From positions 1 through 6,952 of the forward strand of contig JADCGM010000053.1 in NCBI GenBank assembly GCA_020249025.1: a DNA stretch of 6,952 nucleotides, read 5' to 3'. Shown here piece by piece: positions 1 through 5,917 of this stretch. Source of the DNA: Alphaproteobacteria bacterium. Lineage in GTDB: Bacteria; Pseudomonadota; Alphaproteobacteria; Sphingomonadales; Sphingomonadaceae. Under the pieces are notes generated by a model that worked only from the letters and a program-made list of their open reading frames with translations, did no database searches and had not been told where the DNA came from. The position numbers were made by a program, and so were the translations under genes. Numbering within the stretch: position 1 is the stretch's first letter; the number at the start of each line of letters is the position of its first letter.

Positions 1-4
1 CACC

Positions 5-637
5 CTAGTCGGACGGACCCGTTCCGTCCAGTTGGACGAGTTCGTAGCTGGCAGCGAGGTGGTCCCAGCTCATGCGGACGAGGATTGCGTCCTCGCCCGT
101 CGTCCAGACGTCGATGGGGGTGTGCCCGCCGTAGGTGAGGGTCCAGTGGACGGTGTCGAACGCGCCGGCGGCCACGGTCACCGGTTCGGCGGCGATGCGG
201 GTGAGGGTGACGGTGCTCGGGAGCAGCGCCGGGACGCCGCCGCCATTGGCCTGATGCGAGCAGGCGAAGCCGGTCAGCGTGCGGCTCTCGCCGTCGGCGA
301 GGCCGGTCCCGAGCAGCGCCATCCAGGCGTCGTTCAACAGCGCATGCGTTCCGAAGAAGTCCGCCCCGGCCAGCTCTGCTTCGGGATAATGGCGGCTGCC
401 GACGGCGCGGCCGCTCTCGACGATGCGGACGAAGGCCTCGACCGGGCGCAGCGCGGGATCGAGCACCAGCAGCGCGTCGCGGACGAGCGCGTCGTCGTCC
501 ATCTCGCATTGGGCGCGGAGGATGCGCGAGCCGTCGGCGTGGACGGAGATCGAGAAGAGTTCCCGTCCGGTCGGTGCGCCGGCGGCATCGAGATAGGCGA
601 TCCGCCCCGTGATCCGGCGGCGGTCGCGGCGGCTCAC
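5..637 (-). CDS. Uncharacterised 210-residue protein translationally coupled to tyrA
   Basis: I do not recognise the family with confidence. The protein has 210 residues, no signal peptide and no membrane segment, so it is probably cytosolic. I chose the GTG start at 637-635 because it forms a GTGA overlap with the tyrA stop (636-634) and because the well-ordered sequence (RITGRIAYLDAAG, residues 8-20) begins right after it. No Shine-Dalgarno is visible, so translation probably depends on ribosomes finishing tyrA. The sequence looks rich in beta strands. The N-terminal half has HADGSRILRAQCEMDDD (33-49). The C-terminal half has AGAFDTVHW (147-155), then PIDVWTTGEDAILVRM (164-179) and YELVQL. 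That C-terminal pattern recalls the beta-barrel, lipocalin-like DUF3108/DUF6134 type of domain, but this is a weak inference. The stop codon TAG lies at 7-5. The gene is certain to be coding; the function is unknown. Confidence 0.85.
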   Translation of the reverse strand: MSRRDRRRITGRIAYLDAAGAPTGRELFSISVHADGSRILRAQCEMDDDALVRDALLVLDPALRPVEAFVRIVESGRAVGSRHYPEAELAGADFFGTHALLNDAWMALLGTGLADGESRTLTGFACSHQANGGGVPALLPSTVTLTRIAAEPVTVAAGAFDTVHWTLTYGGHTPIDVWTTGEDAILVRMSWDHLAASYELVQLDGTGPSD

Positions 638-1542
638 TTGTGGTCGCGGCCGAAGTCGGGGGCGGCGGTGTCCTGCCCGGCGTCGATAACGGCGCGGCGG
701 ATCGCGCGCGAGGCGGCGAAGCGGTCGTGAAGGGTGTCGCCATCGCCCCAGCGGATCGCGCGCTGGAGCGCGGTCAGATCCTCGGTGACACGCTGGAGCA
801 CGTCGAGAACCGCATCCTTGTTGGACAGGAACACGTCGCGCCACATCACCGGATCGGAGGCGGCGATGCGGGTGAAATCGCGGAAGCCGCCCGCCGAGAA
901 CTTGATCACCTCGGAGTTGGTGACGCCTTCGAGATCGCTGGCGGTGCCGACGATCGAATAGGCGATGAGGTGCGGGATGTGGCTCGTCACCGCCAGCACG
1001 AGATCGTGGTGGCGCGCGTCCATCGTCTCGACGTTGGAGCCCAGGCGGCTCCAGAAGGCGGCGAGCCGCGCGATGTCGGCTTCGTCCGCGCCCTCGGGCG
1101 GGGTGAGGATGCACCAGCGCTGATGGAAGAGGCTGGGGAAGCCCGCGTCGGGACCCGACCTCTCGGTGCCGGCGACGGGGTGCGCAGGGATGATGGCGAC
1201 GCCCGGCAGAGCGGCGCTGAGGTCGGCGAGAACGCTCGCCTTCACCGAGCCGACGTCGGAGACGATGGCGCCCGGCGCAAGTTCGCCCGCGATCTCGGTC
1301 GCGACCGCTCCGATGGCGCCGACCGGTACGCACAGCACGACGAGGTCGGCGTCGACCACCGCCGCCCCGGCATTGTCGGCGACATCGTCGGCCAGCTGCA
1401 GCTCGACGACGCGGGCGCGCACCGCCGGATCGGCGTCGGTCGCGGTCAGCCGCACGGTCGGCATGTGCGTGCGCACCGCGCGCAGCAGCGACGAGCCGAT
1501 CAGCCCGCAGCCGATGACGGCGACACGCGCGAACGGCAGCAT
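634..1542 (-). CDS. tyrA: Prephenate/arogenate (cyclohexadienyl) dehydrogenase
   Basis: Oxidatively decarboxylates prephenate to 4-hydroxyphenylpyruvate and/or arogenate to tyrosine, in the cytosol. The 302 residues begin with a Rossmann fold: GCGLIG at 11-16, and an acidic residue at the end of the second strand (D36), which favours NAD+ over NADP+. The family motifs follow: HPVAGTE (121-127), SHIPH (187-191, with the catalytic-type His) and GGFRDFTRIAASDP (218-231) followed by MWRDVFLSNK. The length fits a stand-alone dehydrogenase: there is no chorismate mutase domain and no ACT domain, so ACT-mediated tyrosine feedback is not expected. The ATG at 1542 is set by the Rossmann motif starting eleven residues in. 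It lies 7 bp after the hisC stop, and only a weak GAG precedes it, so coupling to hisC is likely. The Zymomonas homologue next to its hisC-type gene is called tyrC. Whether prephenate or arogenate is preferred cannot be read from sequence. Confidence 0.95.
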   Translation of the reverse strand: MLPFARVAVIGCGLIGSSLLRAVRTHMPTVRLTATDADPAVRARVVELQLADDVADNAGAAVVDADLVVLCVPVGAIGAVATEIAGELAPGAIVSDVGSVKASVLADLSAALPGVAIIPAHPVAGTERSGPDAGFPSLFHQRWCILTPPEGADEADIARLAAFWSRLGSNVETMDARHHDLVLAVTSHIPHLIAYSIVGTASDLEGVTNSEVIKFSAGGFRDFTRIAASDPVMWRDVFLSNKDAVLDVLQRVTEDLTALQRAIRWGDGDTLHDRFAASRAIRRAVIDAGQDTAAPDFGRDHK

Positions 1543-1549
1543 CGCCGGC

Positions 1550-2650
1550 TCAGGCCCCGACGAACCGGCGCAGCGCGTCGGCGGCGGCGCGGGTCTCGTC
1601 CTCGGTGCCGATCGAGATGCGCAGCCCGTTGGCGAGGCCCTGCTTGGGCAGCCAACGGGTGAGGATGCCCTGCGCCGTGAAGGCGGCGTTGGCGGCCTCG
1701 GCGGTGTGCGGCCCTTCGGTCGGGAAGGTGATGAGGATGAAGTTGGCGGCCGACGGCACCGCGCGCAGCCCGGCGTTGCCGAGCTTGGCGATCTCGTCCG
1801 CGAGCCAGGTGCGCCAGCGGGTGTTGTGGTCGCGGCAGTGGCGCACCCAGTCCTGATCGGCGAGCGCGGCAATGGCGCCCGCGGCGCCCGCGGTGGTGAC
1901 GTTGAACGGCGCGCGCACCTTGTTGAGCGCATCGATCACCAGCTGCGGACCATAGGCCCAGCCGACCCGCTCGCTGGCCAGCCCGTAGATCTTCGAGAAG
2001 GTGCGGGTGGTCAGCACGTTGGGCAGATGCCGCGCCATGCCGATCCCGTCCTCATAATCGGGATCGTCGATATATTCGGCATAGGCCGCATCGAGCACGA
2101 GCAGAACGTCGCCCGGAAGCCCGGCATGGAGCCGCTCGACCTCGCGGCGCGGCAGCATGGTGCCGGTCGGGTTGTTCGGATTGGCGAGGAAGACGACGCG
2201 GGTGCGCGGGGTCACGGCGGCGAGGATCGCATCGACGTCGGCGGTGTAGTCGGCGTCGGGCGCGGCGATCGGGGTCGCGCCGGCGCGCATCGCGGCGATC
2301 GGATAGACCATGAAGCCGTGGCGGACGTAGAGTACTTCGTCGCCAACGGTCGCGTAGATCGTCGGCAGCAGCTGCAGGATCTCGTCGGAGCCGGTGCCGC
2401 AGACGATGCGCTCGACCTCGATGCCGTGGAGTGCGGCGATCGCCTCGCGCAGTGCGGTCGCGCCGCCGTCCGGGTAGCGGTGGCTGTCGCCCGCGACCGC
2501 GGCCATCGCCGCCACCGCCTTCGGGCTCGGCCCCAGCGGGTTTTCGTTCGACGAGAGCTTGAGGATTTTCGTCGCGCCGTCGGCCTTGGCCTTGCCGGGC
2601 ACATAGGCATCGATGGCGGAGATCCAGGGTTTCGGCTGCGGTCCGGTCAT
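1550..2650 (-). CDS. hisC: Histidinol-phosphate aminotransferase, probably also aromatic aminotransferase
   Basis: A PLP-dependent class I/II aminotransferase that converts imidazole-acetol phosphate and glutamate to L-histidinol phosphate in histidine synthesis. The 366 residues are the usual HisC length. Visible motifs are LSSNENPLGPSP near the N-terminus (32-43), the PLP-contacting ANPNNPTGT (156-164), D187 and Y190 in LDAAYAEY, the Schiff-base lysine K220 in TFSKIYGLASERVG with R228 nearby, and R344 in GLRISIG, which holds the substrate carboxylate. The ATG at 2650 opens MTGPQPKPWISAIDAY, a typical HisC start. It follows the YciB-like gene by 38 bp with no clear Shine-Dalgarno. The next gene is the tyrA-type dehydrogenase. 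In Zymomonas mobilis the same pair is reported to work in tyrosine/phenylalanine as well as histidine synthesis, so a dual role is inferred here. No other his genes lie in the window. Confidence 0.96.
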   Translation of the reverse strand: MTGPQPKPWISAIDAYVPGKAKADGATKILKLSSNENPLGPSPKAVAAMAAVAGDSHRYPDGGATALREAIAALHGIEVERIVCGTGSDEILQLLPTIYATVGDEVLYVRHGFMVYPIAAMRAGATPIAAPDADYTADVDAILAAVTPRTRVVFLANPNNPTGTMLPRREVERLHAGLPGDVLLVLDAAYAEYIDDPDYEDGIGMARHLPNVLTTRTFSKIYGLASERVGWAYGPQLVIDALNKVRAPFNVTTAGAAGAIAALADQDWVRHCRDHNTRWRTWLADEIAKLGNAGLRAVPSAANFILITFPTEGPHTAEAANAAFTAQGILTRWLPKQGLANGLRISIGTEDETRAAADALRRFVGA

Positions 2651-2688
2651 GGCGCGGGTCTTAGGCGCGCGCGCGGGCCGAACGCAAG

Positions 2689-3594
2689 CTATGCGGTGGC
2701 GGGGCGGCGCACGAACTTCAGCATGACGAAGAACAGCGACATCGCCAGCACCGCATCGAGGAAGGTGGTGTAGAACAGCCACTGGTCCTCGCTGGCGACC
2801 TCGACGACGAGCCAGTTCGCCGCCGCCATGATGAGGCCGACGACGCCCATGCCGAAGGCGAGCCGCCGCGGCTCGGGATCGAACTGCACCAGATAGCGGG
2901 ACATGCGCGGGCCGATCCAGCGTCCACCGAACGCGGCATCGGTAAGGAAGATGACGGCGGCGATCACGCCGAGGACGGTCGAGCGCATCTGCACCGCCCA
3001 ATCGTCCTGGAAGGCGACCGAAAAGCCCGCCGAGATCAGCAGCATGACGATGCCGAACATCGCCATGCCGCCGAGCAGATCGACCTTCACGAAGCGCTGG
3101 ACGACGACGAGGCCGAGGCCGGCGGCGGCGCCCACGAGTGCGGCCGTCGTCAGGTCGGTGAACTTGGCGACGGCGAAGAACAGGATGCCGAGCGCGATGT
3201 CGGCATAGAGCGAGGGCTTGTTGCGCTCCCACTGCTCGGCGTTCCGCTTGGCGGTCGCGGCGGCCTGCGCCGGATCGCCCTTGGGGCCGATGGGCCAGGC
3301 GATGGTCTTGCCGGGGTGGCTTTCATGGATCAGCGCGCCGTCGAGGCAGGCGGCGACGCCAACCGTCCAGATGTTGACATAGCCGGCCTCGACCGCGAGC
3401 CGGCGGCCATCGGGCAGCGTGGCGGCGACGTGGTGGTTGCGGGTGTCCCCGGCGAGCGCGTTGGTCAGGTCGCTGGCGACCGCGACGCCGTCGACGAACA
3501 GCGTGGTCTCGATCTGCTTCAGCCCGCTGCGGATGACGGCGCGGACCTCGTGTCCGGGGACCGGAATCGGCCGTTCATAGCGAAAAAACCACAT
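2689..3594 (-). CDS. YciB/septation-protein-A-like membrane protein with extra N-terminal domain
   Basis: A 301-residue inner-membrane protein in two parts. Residues 1-110 are soluble and look beta-rich: short strands, DG turns (VDGV, PDGR, LDGA) and the motif ALIHESHPGKTI (87-98). A charged linker (about 105-128) leads to six hydrophobic segments near 130-146, 150-168, 172-194, 205-222, 245-267 and 272-294. The membrane part follows the YciB (IspA/IspZ septation protein) pattern: FFAVAKFTD then TAAL, a GG before the third helix, QDDWAVQMRST as in the family's xFIKWKPT region, and AANW plus DQW near the end. YciB is linked to cell-envelope and septum synthesis in E. coli but is normally about 180 residues, so the N-terminal domain is an addition. 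The first 110 residues vaguely recall FAIM-like beta sandwiches (weak). The start ATG at 3594 has GGAGG (3608-3604) nine bases upstream. Molecular function is unknown. Confidence 0.85.
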   Translation of the reverse strand: MWFFRYERPIPVPGHEVRAVIRSGLKQIETTLFVDGVAVASDLTNALAGDTRNHHVAATLPDGRRLAVEAGYVNIWTVGVAACLDGALIHESHPGKTIAWPIGPKGDPAQAAATAKRNAEQWERNKPSLYADIALGILFFAVAKFTDLTTAALVGAAAGLGLVVVQRFVKVDLLGGMAMFGIVMLLISAGFSVAFQDDWAVQMRSTVLGVIAAVIFLTDAAFGGRWIGPRMSRYLVQFDPEPRRLAFGMGVVGLIMAAANWLVVEVASEDQWLFYTTFLDAVLAMSLFFVMLKFVRRPATA

Positions 3595-3603
3595 GCCCCT
3601 GCG

Positions 3604-3644
3604 CCTCCGGCGCGCCAGATGGGGCGGTGGCGGCGGCAGGTCAA
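3604..3644 (-). promoter_or_regulatory. Candidate promoter and Shine-Dalgarno for the YciB-like gene
   Basis: Reading the minus strand, TTGACC (3644-3639) is a near-consensus -35 box and is followed after exactly 17 bases by CATCTG (3621-3616), a weak -10 box. Transcription would begin near 3609, giving a leader of about 15 bases that carries a strong GGAGG (3608-3604) nine bases before the ATG. This would let the YciB-like, hisC, tyrA and downstream genes be expressed apart from the oxygenase gene that ends at 3658. The Shine-Dalgarno is clear; the promoter is an inference from spacing and the -35 match. Confidence 0.4.
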
Positions 3645-3657
3645 GGGCGCGCCCCGG

Positions 3658-4314
3658 TCAGGCGAAGCTGAAGTTGACCTTGTCGTCGTGGAGGCGGCCG
3701 TCGAAGGCCTGGTCCTCATGCGGGCCGCCGCGTTCCACCCAATGCAGGAAGAGATGCGCCGACCAGGCGTTGGGATTGGGCGTGGTCCGGCCGTGGCGGT
3801 GGGTAACGCCCTGGTAGAGAACGCCATCGCCGACCGCCATCGCCACCGACCCATAGGCGCTGCCGCCGAAATCGGGCTCGACGCGCGCCGAGGGCTGGGT
3901 CGCAGCGCGCTCGACCTCGAGCGGCCAGGGCTCGCCGTCCGAATAATCGAGGGTGAGCGACAGCGAATGCTCGCAGGCGTAGCGGTCGGAGTGGACCTTA
4001 CAGAGGTCACCCTCGCGGTAGATGCGCAGATAGTCGTAGGTCGGCAGCAGGTCGCGGCCGATGAGGCGGCTGACCGTTGGCGTCAGCCCCCAGAGAAAGG
4101 CGAGCAGCGGCGGATAATGATGGCCGTACAGCTCGAAGGCGGGGCGTTCGAGCAGGTTCGGAAAGTCCTTCACACCGCTGAGCGGGATCGCGCCTGCGCC
4201 GAGATCGGCCTTCAGCTGGCGCAGCAGCGCCTGCGCCACGTCGGGGGACACCAGCCCCTCGACATGGGCGTAGCCGTCGCGGTCGTAATCGCCAATCACG
4301 CGCATGGCTTGCAT
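3658..4314 (-). CDS. 2-oxoglutarate/Fe(II)-dependent oxygenase-like protein
   Basis: A 218-residue cytosolic protein that fits the double-stranded beta-helix 2OG-Fe(II) oxygenase fold. The N-terminus (IGDYDRDGYAHVEGLVSPD, 7-25) resembles the start of phytanoyl/prolyl-hydroxylase-like enzymes. The metal triad appears as H108-x-D110 in KVHSDRYACEHS, with the distal histidine in LYQGVTHRHGR: H174 is most likely, with R176 placed to bind 2-oxoglutarate, though H172 is possible. It ends with the strand AHLFLHWV, as in bacterial relatives. The substrate is unknown; small molecule or protein are both open. Two starts are possible, ATG at 4314 or at 4305 (residue 4); neither has a Shine-Dalgarno, and the shorter form may be the real one. 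The gene is divergent from metX across 59 bp and is followed after 63 bp by the YciB-like gene. A link to methionine metabolism is only positional. Confidence 0.85.
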   Translation of the reverse strand: MQAMRVIGDYDRDGYAHVEGLVSPDVAQALLRQLKADLGAGAIPLSGVKDFPNLLERPAFELYGHHYPPLLAFLWGLTPTVSRLIGRDLLPTYDYLRIYREGDLCKVHSDRYACEHSLSLTLDYSDGEPWPLEVERAATQPSARVEPDFGGSAYGSVAMAVGDGVLYQGVTHRHGRTTPNPNAWSAHLFLHWVERGGPHEDQAFDGRLHDDKVNFSFA

Positions 4315-4322
4315 CGCTAGCG
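4315..4322. repeat. Palindrome CGCTAGCG next to the oxygenase start
   Basis: A perfect 8-bp palindrome that abuts the first possible ATG of the oxygenase gene and overlaps its candidate -10 box. It shares the CTAG core with a second palindrome 41 bp away. It could be half of an operator pair or chance. Confidence 0.4.
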
Positions 4323-4354
4323 GCGCAGCCTGCCCTTCACAAGCGCGCCGCGCT

Positions 4355-4364
4355 CGCCTAGGCG
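4355..4364. repeat. Palindrome CGCCTAGGCG upstream of metX
   Basis: A perfect 10-bp palindrome ending nine bases before the metX ATG and covering the candidate -10 box. Its CTAG core lies 41 bp, about four helical turns, from that of the 8-bp palindrome at 4315-4322, so both would face the same side of the DNA. A regulator site is possible but not shown. Confidence 0.4.
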
Positions 4365-4373
4365 CACGAGGGC

Positions 4374-5489
4374 ATGAGCGGGGACGAACGCTTCGGATTG
4401 GACAGGCGGGTGCGGCTGGCGGGGCCGCTCACGCTCGATTCGGGTGCGCAGCTCGCCCCGGTCGAGATCGCCTACGAGACCTATGGCGCGCTCAGTGCCG
4501 ACGGGTCGAACGCCATCCTTATCTGTCATGCGCTGACCGGCGATCAGCATGTTGCCTCCGCCCACCCGATCACCGGCAAGCCCGGCTGGTGGGTGCGCAT
4601 GGTCGGGCCGGGCAAGCCGATCGACCCGGAGCGGCACTTCATCGTCTGCGCCAATGTGCTCGGCTCCTGCATGGGATCGAGCGGCCCGGCGAGCCTCGCG
4701 CCCGACGGCAGCCCCTTCGCGATGCGCTTTCCGGTCATCACCATCCGCGACATGGTGCGCGCGCAGGCGATGCTGCTCGATCACTTGGGCGTCGGCACGC
4801 TGGCCGCGGTCGTCGGCGGGTCGATGGGCGGGATGCAGGCACTCGAATGGGCGGCGACCTATCCGGGCCGGGTGCGCTCGGCGGTGGTGATCGCCTCGGC
4901 AGCGCGGCACAGCGCGCAGAACATCGCCTTCCACGAGGTCGGGCGGCAGGCGATCATGGCCGACCCCAAGTGGCGCGGCGGCGACTATTACGCCGCGGGC
5001 GATCCGCCGGCCGCGGGCCTCGCGGTGGCGCGGATGGCGGCGCACATCACCTATCTGTCGGAGGAAGGGCTGACCGCGAAGTTCGGCCGCCGGCTGCAGG
5101 GCCGCGAGGCGGTGAGCTTCGGCTTCGACGCCGATTTCCAGGTGGAAAGCTATCTGCGCCACCAGGGGATCAGCTTCGTCGAGCGCTTCGACGCCAACTC
5201 CTACCTCTATATCACCCGCGCCATGGACTATCTCGACATGGCCGAGGCGCATGGCGGGCAGCTGGCGAACGCGTTCCGGGGCACCGCGACGCGCTTCTGC
5301 GTCGTCAGCTTCACCAGCGACTGGCTGTACCCGACCGCGGAGTCGCGACGGATCGTGCGCGCGCTCAATGCCGCCGGCGCGCAGGTCAGCTTCGTCGAGC
5401 TCGAATCGCCGTTCGGGCACGACGCCTTCCTCCTCGAGGCGCCCGAGCTCAACCGTGTCGTCGACGGCTTCCTGAGGGCGGTGGCATGA
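4374..5489 (+). CDS. metX: Homoserine O-acyltransferase MetX
   Basis: Transfers an acyl group from acetyl-CoA or succinyl-CoA to the hydroxyl of L-homoserine, the first committed step of methionine synthesis, in the cytosol. The 371 residues form a complete alpha/beta-hydrolase of the MetX type. Visible are the oxyanion-loop motif CHALTGDQ (51-58), GKPGWW (68-73), CANVLGSCMGSSGP (92-105) and the nucleophile elbow GGSMGG with S150. The charge-relay D316 is in SFTSDWLYPTAE and H349 is in SPFGHDAFL, so the catalytic triad is intact. The ATG at 4374 gives the usual N-terminus (MSGDERFGLDRRV); GAGGG at 4368-4372 is too close to act as a normal Shine-Dalgarno, so initiation may be near-leaderless. 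It is named an acetyltransferase in most annotations, but metW-linked MetX proteins in Proteobacteria have been reported to use succinyl-CoA, so the acyl donor is open. First gene of a three-gene overlapping operon. Confidence 0.96.
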   Translation: MSGDERFGLDRRVRLAGPLTLDSGAQLAPVEIAYETYGALSADGSNAILICHALTGDQHVASAHPITGKPGWWVRMVGPGKPIDPERHFIVCANVLGSCMGSSGPASLAPDGSPFAMRFPVITIRDMVRAQAMLLDHLGVGTLAAVVGGSMGGMQALEWAATYPGRVRSAVVIASAARHSAQNIAFHEVGRQAIMADPKWRGGDYYAAGDPPAAGLAVARMAAHITYLSEEGLTAKFGRRLQGREAVSFGFDADFQVESYLRHQGISFVERFDANSYLYITRAMDYLDMAEAHGGQLANAFRGTATRFCVVSFTSDWLYPTAESRRIVRALNAAGAQVSFVELESPFGHDAFLLEAPELNRVVDGFLRAVA

Positions 5490-5917
5490 TCGAGCTGTCG
5501 GACGATCCGGCGCGGCTCGATTTCGGGCGCATCCACGGCTGGCTGGCGTCGAGCTACTGGTCGCCAGGGATCTCCCGGGCGCTCGTCGAGCGCGCGGCGA
5601 GGGGCTCGCATTGCCTCGGCGCCTACCGCGACGGGGAACAGGTCGGCTATGCGCGCGCCATCAGCGACCGCGCCACCTTCGCCTGGCTCGCCGACGTCTG
5701 GGTGGCGGACGGTTGCCGGGGCGAGGGGCTGGGTCGGCGGATGGTCGCCTGGTACCTCGATCATCCGGATTATGCGGGCCTGCGCCGCTGGGCGCTGGTC
5801 ACGCGCGATGCGCACGGCGTCTACAAGGCGCTCGGCTTCGATGCGCCGGCGAGGCCCGAAAACTACATGGAACGCGTGTCGGCCGAGTTCGCCGCGATCC
5901 TGAAGGGCGCGCCATGA
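5486..5917 (+). CDS. GNAT-family N-acetyltransferase
   Basis: A 143-residue single-domain acetyltransferase of the Gcn5-related fold, using acetyl-CoA, cytosolic. Motif A is clear: ATFAWLADVWV forms the core strand (63-73), followed by CRGEGLGRRMV (77-87), whose RGEGLG loop binds the CoA pyrophosphate. Motif B is DAHGVYKALGF (108-118), with a C-terminal tail containing PENYMER. The N-terminal SSYWSPGISRALVERAARGS (22-41) and the whole pattern match a widespread small-GNAT group whose substrate is not generally known. The ATG overlaps the metX stop (ATGA), and GAGGG at 5474-5478 stands seven bases upstream, so it is translated from the metX message. Position between metX and metW hints at a link to methionine or amino-acid metabolism, but this is inference. 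Its frame stays open upstream through metX; that is GC-driven and not a fusion. Confidence 0.92.
   Translation: MIELSDDPARLDFGRIHGWLASSYWSPGISRALVERAARGSHCLGAYRDGEQVGYARAISDRATFAWLADVWVADGCRGEGLGRRMVAWYLDHPDYAGLRRWALVTRDAHGVYKALGFDAPARPENYMERVSAEFAAILKGAP

Larger units (their letters stand above)
4314..4364. promoter_or_regulatory. Divergent promoter region between the oxygenase gene and metX
   Basis: Only 59 bp separate two divergent start codons. One central block, TTCACAA (4336-4342), can act as -35 in both directions. On the plus strand TTCACA (4336-4341) is followed after 17 bases by TAGGCG (4359-4364). On the minus strand TTGTGA (4342-4337) is followed after 17 bases by TAGCGA (4319-4314). 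Both -10 boxes match only at TA. Both would give almost leaderless transcripts, starting near 4371 for metX and near 4307 for the oxygenase, which agrees with the lack of well-spaced Shine-Dalgarno sequences there. Each -10 sits on a CTAG palindrome. This is inferred from spacing only. No SAM riboswitch fits in the gap. Confidence 0.3.

Noticed and set aside
2651..2688. Possible separate promoter for hisC (TTGCGT, then CCTAAG) and a short alternating GCGCGC tract (2665-2675)
   Set aside because: The -10 match is poor and lacks the key A and final T; the CG run is unremarkable at this GC content. hisC is more simply read through from the gene before it.
1166..2773. Long plus-strand open frame (535 codons) over hisC and tyrA
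   Set aside because: It is antisense to two certain genes, and its translation is low-complexity Arg/Gly/Asp/His-rich with no family pattern: a GC-rich shadow frame.
3645..3654. Palindrome GGGCGCGCCC just after the oxygenase gene
   Set aside because: No loop and no T-run, so not a terminator; short GC palindromes are expected by chance here.
3316..4320. Plus-strand open frame of 334 codons across the YciB-like and oxygenase genes
   Set aside because: Antisense shadow with unordered composition; the minus-strand genes show clear motifs and membrane segments.
4315..4373. Possible SAM riboswitch before metX
   Set aside because: The gap is 59 bp, and no SAM-I, SAM-II or SAM/SAH-like conserved core or pseudoknot pattern is present.
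4317..5420. Minus-strand frame of 367 codons opposite metX
   Set aside because: Antisense to a fully motif-supported metX, with shadow composition and no recognisable domain.
4304..5485. Upstream extension of the GNAT frame through all of metX, suggesting a 537-residue protein
   Set aside because: The extension is an Arg/Ala/Gly-rich shadow of metX. The GNAT domain starts at ATG 5486 with its own Shine-Dalgarno.
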